Of a stretch of 10,200 nucleotides of DNA, positions 1 to 7,105 are shown piece by piece. This stretch comes from Bacteroidales bacterium UBA1711. Lineage in GTDB: Bacteria > Bacteroidota > Bacteroidia > Bacteroidales > P3. A program made the position numbers and the translations under genes. How positions within the stretch are numbered: position 1 is the first letter of the stretch; each line of letters starts with the position of its first letter. Under the pieces are notes generated by a model that was not told where the DNA came from, made no database searches, and saw nothing but the letters and a program-made list of their open reading frames with translations. The stretch covers positions 1 to 10,200 of the forward strand of contig DCJB01000048.1 in assembly GCA_002317325.1 (NCBI GenBank). The letters run 5' to 3'.

Positions 1-852
1 GCCACCACCAGCCTCACCTACAAAGGAAGCGGGCTGCTGGCCTCCGCCACCCAGACCTCTAACGGCTCAACCACCAAAATCAACTTCGACTACGAAGCCG
101 GCGGCACCCTCAACAGCTACACCATACTCCTCGGAGGAAAGTCCGTCGCCACCTGCAACGCAGGTTACTCCGGCGGCCATATCTCCGAACTCAACTACAG
201 GGACGTCGATGTTGCGTACCTTGCCCAAATTGGCGGCATCGACCTCGGCTCCGACTTCCAAGTCAACAGCCTCACCATGGACGACAACTTCAACTGGACA
301 GGCAACAACCCCGTCAAAGAGACACTTGCCATCAACCTTGACGGCCGTATCTCCCTCCGGGCGCTGGACGAACTCGCCCACGACGAAATTGTGAATCTGT
401 TCGGTTCCACGCTGGCCTCAGTCGCCGAGGCCTTCATCAACCTGATGGTGCTCAACATGGGCGACTCCACCTACGCCACCACCGTCAGCGGCTCCATCGC
501 CTCAGACTACACCTTCGACGACAAATACAACCCCTACCGGGGACTGTGGTACCACGGCCTCACCATGCAGCCCGCCAGCCTCTCGGCCAACAACCTGCTT
601 TCCACCACCACCAACGGCAACCTGCACGTGAGCATCGTCTTCACCATGCCCGCCCAATGCCCGTCGTTCCTTTCAGATTACTCCATGTACTGGTCCGTCA
701 TCCGTATGCTCATCGATGGGCGCGAACTCAGCCGCGACATCCCCTACTCCTCGACCGAGACCCTCACCTACACCTACGACGCCATCGGTTTCCCCACCAC
801 CTGCACCGACCAAGACGGCCTCACCACCACCTACACCTACATCGAGAAATAG
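1..852 (+). CDS. C-terminal part of a probable exported Bacteroidales protein (DUF4595-like), 5' end outside window
   Basis: One frame is open from base 1 to a TAG at 850-852, giving 283 residues with no start inside the window; the internal Met codon at 277 is not a plausible start because the same composition and frame continue upstream. The protein is rich in Thr, Ser, Asn, Tyr and Gly, typical of secreted beta-rich proteins. It has a stretch reading FDDKYNPYRGLW and, near the end, YTYDAIGFPTT followed by DG and TTTYTY. This Y-D-x-x-G-x-P pattern is what I know from DUF4595 and related YD-repeat-like Bacteroidales lipoproteins, so I infer a surface or periplasmic protein of unknown function. 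The signal peptide, if any, lies upstream. The coding call is fairly firm; the family name is a recollection of motif style and could be wrong. Codon use is strongly GC3-rich, like metG. Confidence 0.72.
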   Translation, partial: ATTSLTYKGSGLLASATQTSNGSTTKINFDYEAGGTLNSYTILLGGKSVATCNAGYSGGHISELNYRDVDVAYLAQIGGIDLGSDFQVNSLTMDDNFNWTGNNPVKETLAINLDGRISLRALDELAHDEIVNLFGSTLASVAEAFINLMVLNMGDSTYATTVSGSIASDYTFDDKYNPYRGLWYHGLTMQPASLSANNLLSTTTNGNLHVSIVFTMPAQCPSFLSDYSMYWSVIRMLIDGRELSRDIPYSSTETLTYTYDAIGFPTTCTDQDGLTTTYTYIEK

Positions 853-883
853 CCCTCCGAAACAGCGGCGAAAATCCAACTCT

Positions 884-918
884 AAATTCTCAATTCTCAA
901 TTCAAAATTCTTAATTCC
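884..918. repeat. Five tandem 7-bp units, consensus (N)AATTCT
   Basis: Five consecutive heptamers read AAATTCT, CAATTCT, CAATTCA, AAATTCT, TAATTCC. The run sits in the 69-bp gap between the exported-protein gene and metG and ends 3 nt before the metG ATG. It is sharply more AT-rich than the genes on either side. Similar AATTC heptamer runs are, from memory, common between genes in Bacteroidales. No TAnnTTTG promoter box and no clear terminator is visible in this gap, so how metG is transcribed is not apparent. Confidence 0.85.
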
Positions 919-921
919 CCC

Positions 922-2982
922 ATGACTTATACCGACAAGGAAAAGAAATTCAGCCGCTATACCGTCACCTCCGCCCTGCCCTACGCCAACGGCCCGGTGC
1001 ACATCGGGCACTTGGCGGGCGTATATGTCCCGGCCGACATCTATGCCCGCTACCTCCGCAGCGCGGGCGAAGAAGTGCTGTTCCTCGGCGGGAGCGACGA
1101 ACACGGCGTGCCCATCACCATCAAGGCACGCAAAGAGGGCGTGACGCCCCAAGATATCGTGGACCGCTACCACGCCATCATCAAAGAGTCGTTCAGCCAG
1201 TTAGGTATCTCCTTCGACATTTACTCCCGCACCTCGTCGCCCGAGCACCACGAAACCGCAGCCGCCTACTTCAAGAAACTCTATGACGAGGGCAAGTTCA
1301 TAGAGAAGACCTCCATGCAGTACTACGACGAGGAGGCGCACCAGTTCCTTGCCGACCGCTATATCACCGGCACCTGCCCCCACTGCGGCAACGAACACGC
1401 CTACGGCGACCAATGCGAGGCCTGCGGCACCTCGCTCAACGCCACCGACCTCATCAACCCCAAAAGCACCCTCAGCGGCAACCCGCCCGTCATGCGGGAG
1501 ACCCGCCACTGGTACCTCCCTTTAGACCAAGACGAGCTCTGGCTCCGCCAGTGGATACTGGAGCAGCACAAGGGCGACTGGAAAACCAACGTCTATGGCC
1601 AGTGCAAGTCGTGGATTGATGCCGGCCTCCAGCCCCGCGCCGTCACCCGCGACCTCGACTGGGGCGTGAAGGTGCCCCTCGCCGATGCCGACGGCAAAGT
1701 GCTGTATGTATGGTTCGACGCCCCCATCGGCTACATCAGTTTCACCAGGCAGCTCAAAGGCGGCGACTGGGAGAAGTGGTGGAAGTCGGACGACACCAAG
1801 CTGGTGCACTTCATCGGCAAAGACAACATCGTCTTCCACTGCATCATCTTCCCCGCCATGCTCAAGGCCGAAGGCTCCTTCATCCTCCCGGAGAACGTGC
1901 CGGCCAACGAGTTCCTCAACCTCGAAGGCGACAAGATCAGCACCTCGCGCAACTGGGCCGTGTGGCTGCACGAATACCTGCAGGACTTCCCCGGCAAGCA
2001 GGACGTGCTGCGCTACACCCTCTGCAGCAACGCCCCCGAAACCAAAGACAACGACTTCACCTGGAAAGACTTCCAGTTGAAGAACAACAGCGAGTTGGTG
2101 GCCATCCTCGGCAACTTCGTCAACCGCACCATGGTGCTCACCCACAAGTTCTTCGAGGGCAAGGTGCCTGTCTGCGGCGCCCTCTCCGAGACCGAAGAGG
2201 GACTGGTGCGCGAAATGGCCTCCTTCCCGGAGCGGGTGGGCCGCAGCATCGAGACCTACCGCTTCCGCGAAGCCCTCGCCGAGATGATGAACCTCGCCCG
2301 GTTGGGCAACAAGTACCTCACCGACACCGAGCCGTGGAAACTCATCAAGAGTGACCCCGCCCGCACCGCCACCGTCCTCAACCTCTCGCTTCAGATTTGT
2401 GCCAACCTCGCCATCCTGTGCGAGCCCTTCCTCCCCTTCACCGCCGAGAAGATGCGGCGTATGCTCAACCTCGCCCCCCTCGGCTGGCGCGCGGCCGAAG
2501 GCCACACCCTGCTGCAAGCCGGTCATGCGTTGGAGAAACCCGAACTGCTGTTTGAGCAGATAGACGATGCGGCCATAGCGGCGCAAGTCAACAAACTGCT
2601 CGAGACCAAGCGGCAGAACGAGCTGAACGCCTGGGCGCCCGCCCAAGTGAAAGAGACCGTGGCATTCGACGACTTCGGCAAGGTAGATATACGCGTCGGC
2701 ACGGTGCTGGAATGCGCCAAGGTGCCGAAAGCCGACAAACTCCTCCAGTTCAAGATAGAGGACGGCATGGGCACCCGCACCATCGTCAGCGGCATAGCCA
2801 AGTACTACCCCGAACCCGAGAAACTGGTGGGAATGCAGGTCTGCTTCATAGCCAACTTCGCCCCCCGCAAGCTGAAAGGGGTGGAGAGCCAGGGCATGAT
2901 ACTGAGTGCCGAAGACAAAGACGGCCGTTTAGTGCTGGTCAGCCCCTCGCAGCTGGTGACCCCCGGCTGCAGCGTTGGCTGA
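922..2982 (+). CDS. metG: Methionyl-tRNA synthetase with C-terminal tRNA-binding domain
   Basis: This cytoplasmic enzyme charges tRNA-Met with methionine using ATP. The 686-residue protein is full length for the long MetG class (E. coli 677). The class I HIGH motif is at residues 27-30 within ANGPVHIGH. A four-cysteine zinc knuckle is at C152, C155, C165 and C168. The KMSKS loop appears as KISTS at 338-342, followed by RNWAVW. An anticodon-binding helical domain follows, and from about residue 580 an OB-fold tRNA-binding (Trbp111-like) domain begins with FGKVDIRVG and contains VSGIAKYYPEPEKLVG and APRKLKGVESQGM. ATG 922 fits because the family's N-terminal YTVTSALPYANG follows within 13 residues. 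No good Shine-Dalgarno is present; the leader is the AT-rich heptamer run. The gene ends in TGA just before an intrinsic terminator. No frameshift is seen. Confidence 0.98.
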   Translation: MTYTDKEKKFSRYTVTSALPYANGPVHIGHLAGVYVPADIYARYLRSAGEEVLFLGGSDEHGVPITIKARKEGVTPQDIVDRYHAIIKESFSQLGISFDIYSRTSSPEHHETAAAYFKKLYDEGKFIEKTSMQYYDEEAHQFLADRYITGTCPHCGNEHAYGDQCEACGTSLNATDLINPKSTLSGNPPVMRETRHWYLPLDQDELWLRQWILEQHKGDWKTNVYGQCKSWIDAGLQPRAVTRDLDWGVKVPLADADGKVLYVWFDAPIGYISFTRQLKGGDWEKWWKSDDTKLVHFIGKDNIVFHCIIFPAMLKAEGSFILPENVPANEFLNLEGDKISTSRNWAVWLHEYLQDFPGKQDVLRYTLCSNAPETKDNDFTWKDFQLKNNSELVAILGNFVNRTMVLTHKFFEGKVPVCGALSETEEGLVREMASFPERVGRSIETYRFREALAEMMNLARLGNKYLTDTEPWKLIKSDPARTATVLNLSLQICANLAILCEPFLPFTAEKMRRMLNLAPLGWRAAEGHTLLQAGHALEKPELLFEQIDDAAIAAQVNKLLETKRQNELNAWAPAQVKETVAFDDFGKVDIRVGTVLECAKVPKADKLLQFKIEDGMGTRTIVSGIAKYYPEPEKLVGMQVCFIANFAPRKLKGVESQGMILSAEDKDGRLVLVSPSQLVTPGCSVG

Positions 2983-3008
2983 CCCCGACCCCGCAACATA
3001 TCCCGATT

Positions 3009-3050
3009 GGTTGCGGCGCCTCCGGCGCCGCAACCATTTTTATTGCTTTT
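3009..3050 (+). terminator. Rho-independent terminator of metG
   Basis: A perfect 12-bp GC-rich stem (GGTTGCGGCGCC, loop TCC, GGCGCCGCAACC) spans 3009-3035 and is followed by ATTTTTATTGCTTTTTT. It lies 26 nt after the metG stop. On the minus strand the same hairpin lies 25 nt beyond the ogt stop but lacks a following T-run, so it should terminate metG efficiently and ogt only weakly. Confidence 0.88.
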
Positions 3051-3060
3051 TTGGAGGGAA

Positions 3061-3600
3061 TCAGGCCTTCGGGGACACCTTCGGGGTGGGGGCGGCGTCC
3101 TGCTCCGCCGCCGCCCTTTCTAAGGCGAGGAGGGCCTGTTTGCGGGCGGTGCCGGCGGCGAAGCCGGAGAGGCGGCCAGAGGCGGCCAGCACACGGTGGC
3201 AGGGGACGATGAGCAGGATGGGGTTGCGGGCCACCGCGCCGCCCACGGCCCGTGCCGCCCCCGGCGGCAGCCCCAAGTTTTGGGCCACCGCCCCGTAGGT
3301 GACCACAGCGCCGTAGGGTGTGTCCAGCAGCGCTTCCCACACCCGCCGCCGAAAAGGGGTGTCCGAAAGAGTGAGACGTGGGGTGAAGCCGGGCACACGG
3401 CCGCCAAAGTAGAGGTCCAACCACTGCTTCGCCTCATCGAAGACGGGCAACGGCCGCTCCACCGCCCCGCCGCCGATGGCGGAGCCGAAATGGCGCTGCC
3501 CGTCAAACCAAAGCCCCGTCAGCGAGACGCCGTCCGCTGCCAAAGTAATGCCGCCCAAAGGCGACTGATAATGCGAGAGAAAACAGTCCATAGTATCCAT
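3061..3600 (-). CDS. ogt: Methylated-DNA--protein-cysteine S-methyltransferase (O6-alkylguanine-DNA alkyltransferase)
   Basis: This suicide repair protein transfers the alkyl group from O6-alkylguanine in DNA to its own cysteine. The active-site motif PCHR is at residues 133-136 (C134), preceded by RNPILLIV and followed by VLAASGRLSGFAAG, the conserved substrate-loop region. The DNA-binding helix-turn-helix region TPFRRRVWEALLDTPYGAVVTYGAVA lies around residues 82-107. An N-terminal ribonuclease-like domain begins SPLGGITLAAD. Length 179 aa is usual for Ogt. Two starts are possible: the Met at 3600, with an AAGGA directly abutting the ATG, or the Met at 3591, which puts the same AAGGA 9 nt upstream and is therefore the better-spaced start. 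The gene is convergent with metG and divergent from the ATPase at 4073, and it has its own promoter. Confidence 0.95.
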   Translation of the reverse strand: MDTMDCFLSHYQSPLGGITLAADGVSLTGLWFDGQRHFGSAIGGGAVERPLPVFDEAKQWLDLYFGGRVPGFTPRLTLSDTPFRRRVWEALLDTPYGAVVTYGAVAQNLGLPPGAARAVGGAVARNPILLIVPCHRVLAASGRLSGFAAGTARKQALLALERAAAEQDAAPTPKVSPKA

Positions 3601-3646
3601 TCCTTAGACTCCGCCGAGAAAGATTCGGCATGACGGATTACGGCTG

Positions 3647-3677
3647 CAAAGGTACACACTATTTTTGGAAAAGCGAA
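3647..3677 (-). promoter_or_regulatory. Predicted Bacteroidota-type promoter of ogt
   Basis: Read on the minus strand, TACCTTTG (3654-3647) matches the -7 consensus TAnnTTTG. TTCG (3677-3674), a 3-of-4 match to the -33 TTTG element, lies 19 nt upstream, which is the usual spacing. Transcription would start near 3640 and give a leader of roughly 40-50 nt. This is a consensus match only. Confidence 0.55.
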
Positions 3678-3690
3678 TACTCGGCGCGCC

Positions 3691-3713
3691 GTTCACAACA
3701 ATCGGCTGTGAAC
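3691..3713. promoter_or_regulatory. Inverted repeat upstream of the ogt promoter, candidate operator
   Basis: GTTCACA and TGTGAAC form perfect 7-bp arms separated by 9 nt. The site is 13 bp upstream of the predicted -33 element of ogt and overlaps no convincing gene. It adjoins a 10-bp palindrome CGGCGCGCCG at 3682-3691. The symmetry and position fit a dimeric regulator site or a small hairpin; no specific regulator is recognised. Confidence 0.35.
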
Positions 3714-3883
3714 CAGACCGAAAAAAAGTCGCTTGGCACAGGGTGGGTTTCCCGACTGCAAGCAGAATGAATCTCGCCATCTGAAACAGCCGCAGCAGCG
3801 CCCCGGTCCGCCCGAAGACATCGAAGCCCCAAGGCGCAGCCAACCCAACAGGCGTACTTTTCCGCCCATTTCATAAAAAAGCG

Positions 3884-3891
3884 TATCTTTG
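3884..3891 (+). promoter_or_regulatory. Predicted -7 box of the AAA+ ATPase gene
   Basis: TATCTTTG is an exact match to TAnnTTTG. The -33 partner is weak: TTTT at 3858-3861 with a 22-nt spacer is the best candidate. If real, the transcript starts near 3898 and carries a long leader of about 175 nt that includes the hairpin at 3948-3963 and all three 17-bp repeats. Confidence 0.45.
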
Positions 3892-3991
3892 TAAGAAAGC
3901 CAAGAGCGGCAGACAATCACTAACGCACTTATAAACTTTACATTATACTGCCACTAAAGGCAGAGAAACATAGGTTTTGCGGGACAGAATA

Positions 3992-4073
3992 CTTGGAAAA
4001 GTGACAAAAAAACGCCTTTTTTCCTTGGAAAAGTGACAAAAGAATGCCAAATTTGCCTTGGAAAAGTGACAAA
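3992..4073 (+). repeat. Three exact direct repeats CTTGGAAAAGTGACAAA before the ATPase gene
   Basis: Identical 17-bp copies are at 3992-4008, 4024-4040 and 4057-4073, spaced 32 and 33 bp start to start, about three helical turns. The interspersed 15-16 nt differ from each other. The final A of the third copy is the first base of the ATPase ATG, so that copy also supplies the purine-rich GGAAAAG about 6 nt upstream of the start, possibly serving as ribosome-binding site. A near match, TTGGAAAAGCGA (11 of 12), lies at 3665-3676 by the ogt promoter. Confidence 0.9.
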
Positions 4074-5422
4074 TGAAAAGAAAACTGAACCGACAGATTG
4101 CCGACCACTACGCAAACTCGGGCAACGCCCTGCTGCTGACAGGCGCACGTCAAACGGGAAAGACCTACGCCATCAGGCAGTATGCCCAAGAGGAGCACCT
4201 GAACCTAATCGAGGTCAACTTCCTCGAAAGCCCCACGGCGCAGCAGCTATTTGAGGGCGCAGAGAGTGCCGCCGAGGTACTGACGCGCCTCACAGCATTC
4301 ACCAACAAGCCGTTGGTGGAAGGCTCAACACTGATATTCTTCGACGAGGTACAGAAATATCCCGAAGCGGTGACATGGATAAAATTCTTGGTGGACGATG
4401 GTCGCTATCGGTATGCCCTCAGCGGCAGTCTGCTGGGGGTAGAGCTGCGGAACATACGCAGCGTGCCTGTCGGCTATATGTCCGTCATCGAGGTAAAACC
4501 CTTGGACTTAGAAGATTTCTGCCGAGCCTTGGGGGTAAGTGACAGCGTTTTGTCCAAGGTGGGGGAAGCCTGGCACAGCCGCACGGCGGTGGACACGGTG
4601 GTGCACAAGTCGCTGATGAAGATAGTGCGGCTCTATACAGTGGTGGGGGGAATGCCGGCGGCAGTGCAGAAGTACATCGACACCATGGATCTGCGTGCGG
4701 TGCAGCAGACCCAGCGGGACATAATAGGGCTGTACAAATGGGACCTCAGCCAATATGATGCAGCCAGCAGGCTGTACATCGGCGAAATCTTTGAAATGAT
4801 GCCGTCGCAGCTGAATGCGAAGAACAAACGGTTCGTACTCAAAGAGCTGAACGAACACGCCCATTTCTCACGATTGGAGAACGGCTTCATCTGGCTGCGC
4901 GACGCAGGTGCGGCATTGCCCACATACAACGTAGAAGCACCCGTCTATCCGCTGAAACTCAACGAACAGCGAAACCTATTCAAGCTGTTCTCGAACGATG
5001 TCGGACTGCTGACCTCACAGTACGCCGAAGGCACCGCCCTGCGGCTGCTGGGCGAGGACTGCACGGTGAACTATGGCGCCATATACGAAAACCTGACGGC
5101 ACAGGAACTGTCGGCGCACGGCTGGAACCTGCACTACTTCAACAGCAAGCGTCAAGGCGAACTGGACTTTGTACTGGAAGACGACAGCGGCGTAACCCCG
5201 ATAGAGGTCAAGTCGGGCAAGGACTACGAGCGGCACCACGCCCTAAGCAATGTGATGGGAAACAAAGCCTACGGAATCACACAGGCATACGTCCTCTGCA
5301 ACGACAACCTGAGGGTGGAAGGCGAGGTGGTGTATGCGCCGATTTATATGCTGATGTTCATCGACAACCGCCCCTCGCCCGCCCCGATGATATACGCCCC
5401 ACCGATAGAGGGGCTGGTGTAA
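4073..5422 (+). CDS. AAA+ ATPase with DUF4143 C-terminal domain
   Basis: This is a 449-residue P-loop protein. Walker A is GARQTGKT at 24-31, Walker B is LIFFDE at 87-92, and a sensor-1-like LSGS is at 116-119, all in the N-terminal AAA domain. The C-terminal part is the DUF4143 type, with YENLTAQELSAHG and then RQGELDFV and PIEVKSGKDY. D365, E378 and K380 are spaced like a PD-(D/E)xK nuclease core. This family is abundant and multicopy in Bacteroidales and other anaerobes; its function is not well established, and nuclease or DNA/ligand-responsive roles are proposed by domain similarity only. Length is usual and no break is seen. The start is fixed by the third leader repeat ending on the ATG. 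It stands alone between its own leader and a hairpin at 5434, upstream of the type I restriction operon on the same strand, so a shared defence role is an inference from location. Confidence 0.93.
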   Translation: MKRKLNRQIADHYANSGNALLLTGARQTGKTYAIRQYAQEEHLNLIEVNFLESPTAQQLFEGAESAAEVLTRLTAFTNKPLVEGSTLIFFDEVQKYPEAVTWIKFLVDDGRYRYALSGSLLGVELRNIRSVPVGYMSVIEVKPLDLEDFCRALGVSDSVLSKVGEAWHSRTAVDTVVHKSLMKIVRLYTVVGGMPAAVQKYIDTMDLRAVQQTQRDIIGLYKWDLSQYDAASRLYIGEIFEMMPSQLNAKNKRFVLKELNEHAHFSRLENGFIWLRDAGAALPTYNVEAPVYPLKLNEQRNLFKLFSNDVGLLTSQYAEGTALRLLGEDCTVNYGAIYENLTAQELSAHGWNLHYFNSKRQGELDFVLEDDSGVTPIEVKSGKDYERHHALSNVMGNKAYGITQAYVLCNDNLRVEGEVVYAPIYMLMFIDNRPSPAPMIYAPPIEGLV

Positions 5423-5433
5423 AGTCCCTGCTA

Positions 5434-5452
5434 CAGCCGCTCCCAGCGGCTG
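5434..5452 (+). terminator. Hairpin after the ATPase gene, possible terminator without a T-run
   Basis: CAGCCGCT, loop CCC, AGCGGCTG form a perfect 8-bp stem 11 nt after the ATPase stop. No run of T follows (CGTCCGCCAACTATTATT), so it is a weak candidate for intrinsic termination; it may instead protect the transcript end. Confidence 0.4.
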
Positions 5453-5502
5453 CGTCCGCCAACTATTATTCCGTCAGCCACGTCTATTTCAAAAATAAGT
5501 CT

Positions 5503-5510
5503 TATCTTTG
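5503..5510 (+). promoter_or_regulatory. Predicted -7 box of the hsd operon promoter
   Basis: TATCTTTG followed by GCAGC is an exact TAnnTTTG match, identical to the box in front of the ATPase gene. No good -33 TTTG is found 19-21 nt upstream. It would give a leader of about 100 nt before hsdM. Apart from this box and the hairpin at 5434-5452, the 191-bp gap 5423-5613 shows only ACGTGCA repeated at 5529 and about 5549, and nothing else I can assign. Confidence 0.5.
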
Positions 5511-5613
5511 CAGCAGCAAACAAAAAGACGTGCAGCCAGTCCCGCATACGTGCAACAGGCTGTCTCATTCGTGAATAATAGTCAATACCAATTAATTATA
5601 TAGACACACTACA

Positions 5614-7104
5614 ATGGTAACAGGCGAAATCAAGAACCACATAGACAATATTTGGGACACCTTTTGGACGGGAGGCATCACCAACTCTATCACCATCCTC
5701 GAGCAGATGACCTACCTCTTCTTCATGAAGATGCTCGATGATGCACAGGTAAAGAGGGAGGCGGCAGCCAATATGCTTGGCGGAGCGGTGAAGGACCCGG
5801 TCTTCAAGTCGGGCAATTGGCACAACCCGGACACCGACCGGGAAGTGCCGTACGACAGCCTCCGCTGGCGGACCTTCGTCCACTTCGAGGCCGAGCGAAT
5901 GTACAGCACCGTGAGCAAAGACGCCTTTGTGTTCATCAAGAACCTCAACGGGGGCAAGGAGAGCGCGTACAGCCGCTTTATGGGCAATGCCACCTTCCTC
6001 ATCCCCAACCCCCGCACCTTGGTCAAGATAGTCGAGGGGGTGGACAACCTTGATATGAACAACCGCGACACGATGGGCGACGTGTATGAGTATGTGCTTG
6101 GCAAAATGGCAGCGTCGGGCAACAACGGCCAGTTCCGCACCCCCCGGCACATCATCCGCATGATGGTGGAACTGATGGCGCCCACCCTCAAAGACACCAT
6201 CTGCGACCCAGCCATGGGGTCGGCGGGCTTCATTGTTGAGAGTGCCAAATATCTCTGCGACCACTACAAGAACGAACTCCTGAAGAAGGAGCACGCAGAG
6301 CGTTACAAGAACAGTATGTTCCACGGTTTCGACACCGACCAGACAATGCTGCGGATTGGGGCGATGAACCTGATGCTCCACGATGTGGACAACCCCGACA
6401 TCGAATATAAAGACAGCCTCTCGACCGACAACACCGACACCGAGAAATACACCCTCTGCCTTGCCAATCCCCCCTTTGCGGGCAGCCTCGACAACGAATC
6501 CGTGAGCAAGTCCATCCTCGCCATCACCAAGACCAAGAAGACCGAGCTGCTGTTCGTGGCATTGTTCACAAGGATGCTGGCCGTTGGCGGGCGCTGTGCG
6601 AGCATTGTGCCCGACGGAGTGCTATTCGGCACCAGCACAGGTCACAAGAGCATCCGCAAGGAGCTCATCGAGAACCAGCGGCTGCAAGCCGTCATTTCGA
6701 TGCCGAGCGGCGTGTTCCAGCCCTATTCGGGCGTAAGCACCGCCATCCTCATCTTCACCAAGACCAATGCGGGCGGCACCGACAAGGTGTGGTTCTACGA
6801 CATGAAAGCCGACGGCTACAGCCTGGACCAGAAGCGCGAAGAGGTGAAGGAGAGCGACATCCCGGACGTGATAACTCGATTCAGGAACCTGCAAAAAGAG
6901 GAGTGCAGAACCCGCAAGGAACAGTCCTTCTTAGTGCCGGTAGAAGAAATCAGAGCCAACGACTACGACCTCAGCATCAACAAGTACAAAGAGGTGGAGC
7001 GGGTGAAGGTGGAGTATGAGAAGCCCGAGGTAATTCTGGGCAGAATCAAGAGCCTTGAAGAGGAAATCAATAGTGCTATGTCTGACCTTGAAAAGATGAT
7101 GTAG
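5614..7104 (+). CDS. hsdM: Type I restriction-modification system methyltransferase subunit M
   Basis: HsdM transfers a methyl group from S-adenosylmethionine to N6 of adenine within the bipartite site chosen by HsdS, and is needed for restriction by the M2S1R2 complex. The 496-residue protein begins with the HsdM N-terminal helical domain (IWDTFWTGGITNSITILEQMTYLFFMKMLDD). The methylase fold carries the SAM-binding motif I as DPAMGSAGF at 198-206 and catalytic motif IV as NPPF at 285-288. GQFRTPRHIIRMMVELM precedes motif I as in the family. Length is normal and both motifs are intact, so it should be active. ATG 5614 matches the family N-terminus; the leader is A/T-rich without a Shine-Dalgarno, usual for Bacteroidota. 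It is the first gene of the operon, and only one base separates its stop from the hsdS start, implying translational coupling. Confidence 0.97.
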   Translation: MVTGEIKNHIDNIWDTFWTGGITNSITILEQMTYLFFMKMLDDAQVKREAAANMLGGAVKDPVFKSGNWHNPDTDREVPYDSLRWRTFVHFEAERMYSTVSKDAFVFIKNLNGGKESAYSRFMGNATFLIPNPRTLVKIVEGVDNLDMNNRDTMGDVYEYVLGKMAASGNNGQFRTPRHIIRMMVELMAPTLKDTICDPAMGSAGFIVESAKYLCDHYKNELLKKEHAERYKNSMFHGFDTDQTMLRIGAMNLMLHDVDNPDIEYKDSLSTDNTDTEKYTLCLANPPFAGSLDNESVSKSILAITKTKKTELLFVALFTRMLAVGGRCASIVPDGVLFGTSTGHKSIRKELIENQRLQAVISMPSGVFQPYSGVSTAILIFTKTNAGGTDKVWFYDMKADGYSLDQKREEVKESDIPDVITRFRNLQKEECRTRKEQSFLVPVEEIRANDYDLSINKYKEVERVKVEYEKPEVILGRIKSLEEEINSAMSDLEKMM

Positions 7105-7105
7105 T

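Larger units (their letters stand above)
3601..4072. other. Intergenic region between divergent ogt and the AAA+ ATPase gene
   Basis: No convincing gene is present in these 472 bases. Short minus-strand frames overlap both predicted promoters, show no family features, and have codon content unlike the neighbours. The region holds the ogt promoter, the inverted repeat, a promoter box for the rightward gene, a small hairpin (CTGCC, 6-nt loop, GGCAG at 3948-3963) and the triple 17-bp repeat. Bases 3714-3860 are fairly GC-rich and contain nothing I can assign. The length and composition would also allow a small RNA or a decayed gene, but nothing supports either. Confidence 0.6.

Noticed and set aside
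338..852. Possible second small gene starting at the internal ATG 277
   Set aside because: The frame is continuous from base 1 with the same composition, so this is the interior of one larger gene.
1933..1947. KISTS instead of KMSKS in MetG as a defect
   Set aside because: The surrounding sequence is fully conserved and, from memory, variants of this loop with S-T-S are normal in Bacteroidota MetG; no loss of function is implied.
1522..2646. Long minus-strand frame (374 codons) inside metG
   Set aside because: Antisense frame opened by the high GC3 of metG; no domain content, and metG is unambiguous on the plus strand.
3604..3920. Overlapping minus-strand reading frames of 75-85 codons between ogt and the ATPase
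   Set aside because: They cover both predicted promoters and the inverted repeat, show no recognisable family or domain, and several frames overlap each other; treated as non-coding.
3992..4073. Regularly spaced repeats as a CRISPR array
   Set aside because: Only three 17-bp copies with 15-16 bp spacers, shorter than any usual CRISPR repeat or spacer, no cas genes, and the last copy overlaps a start codon.
3938..4198. Minus-strand frames across the triple repeat giving repeated FVTFPR/LSLFQGK peptides
   Set aside because: The peptide repetition is just the reverse complement of the 17-bp DNA repeats and the frames run into the ATPase gene on the other strand.
6205..6231. DPAMGSAGF in HsdM as a degenerate SAM motif
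   Set aside because: It keeps the D-P and glycine pattern and is a familiar variant among type I M subunits; motif IV NPPF is intact.
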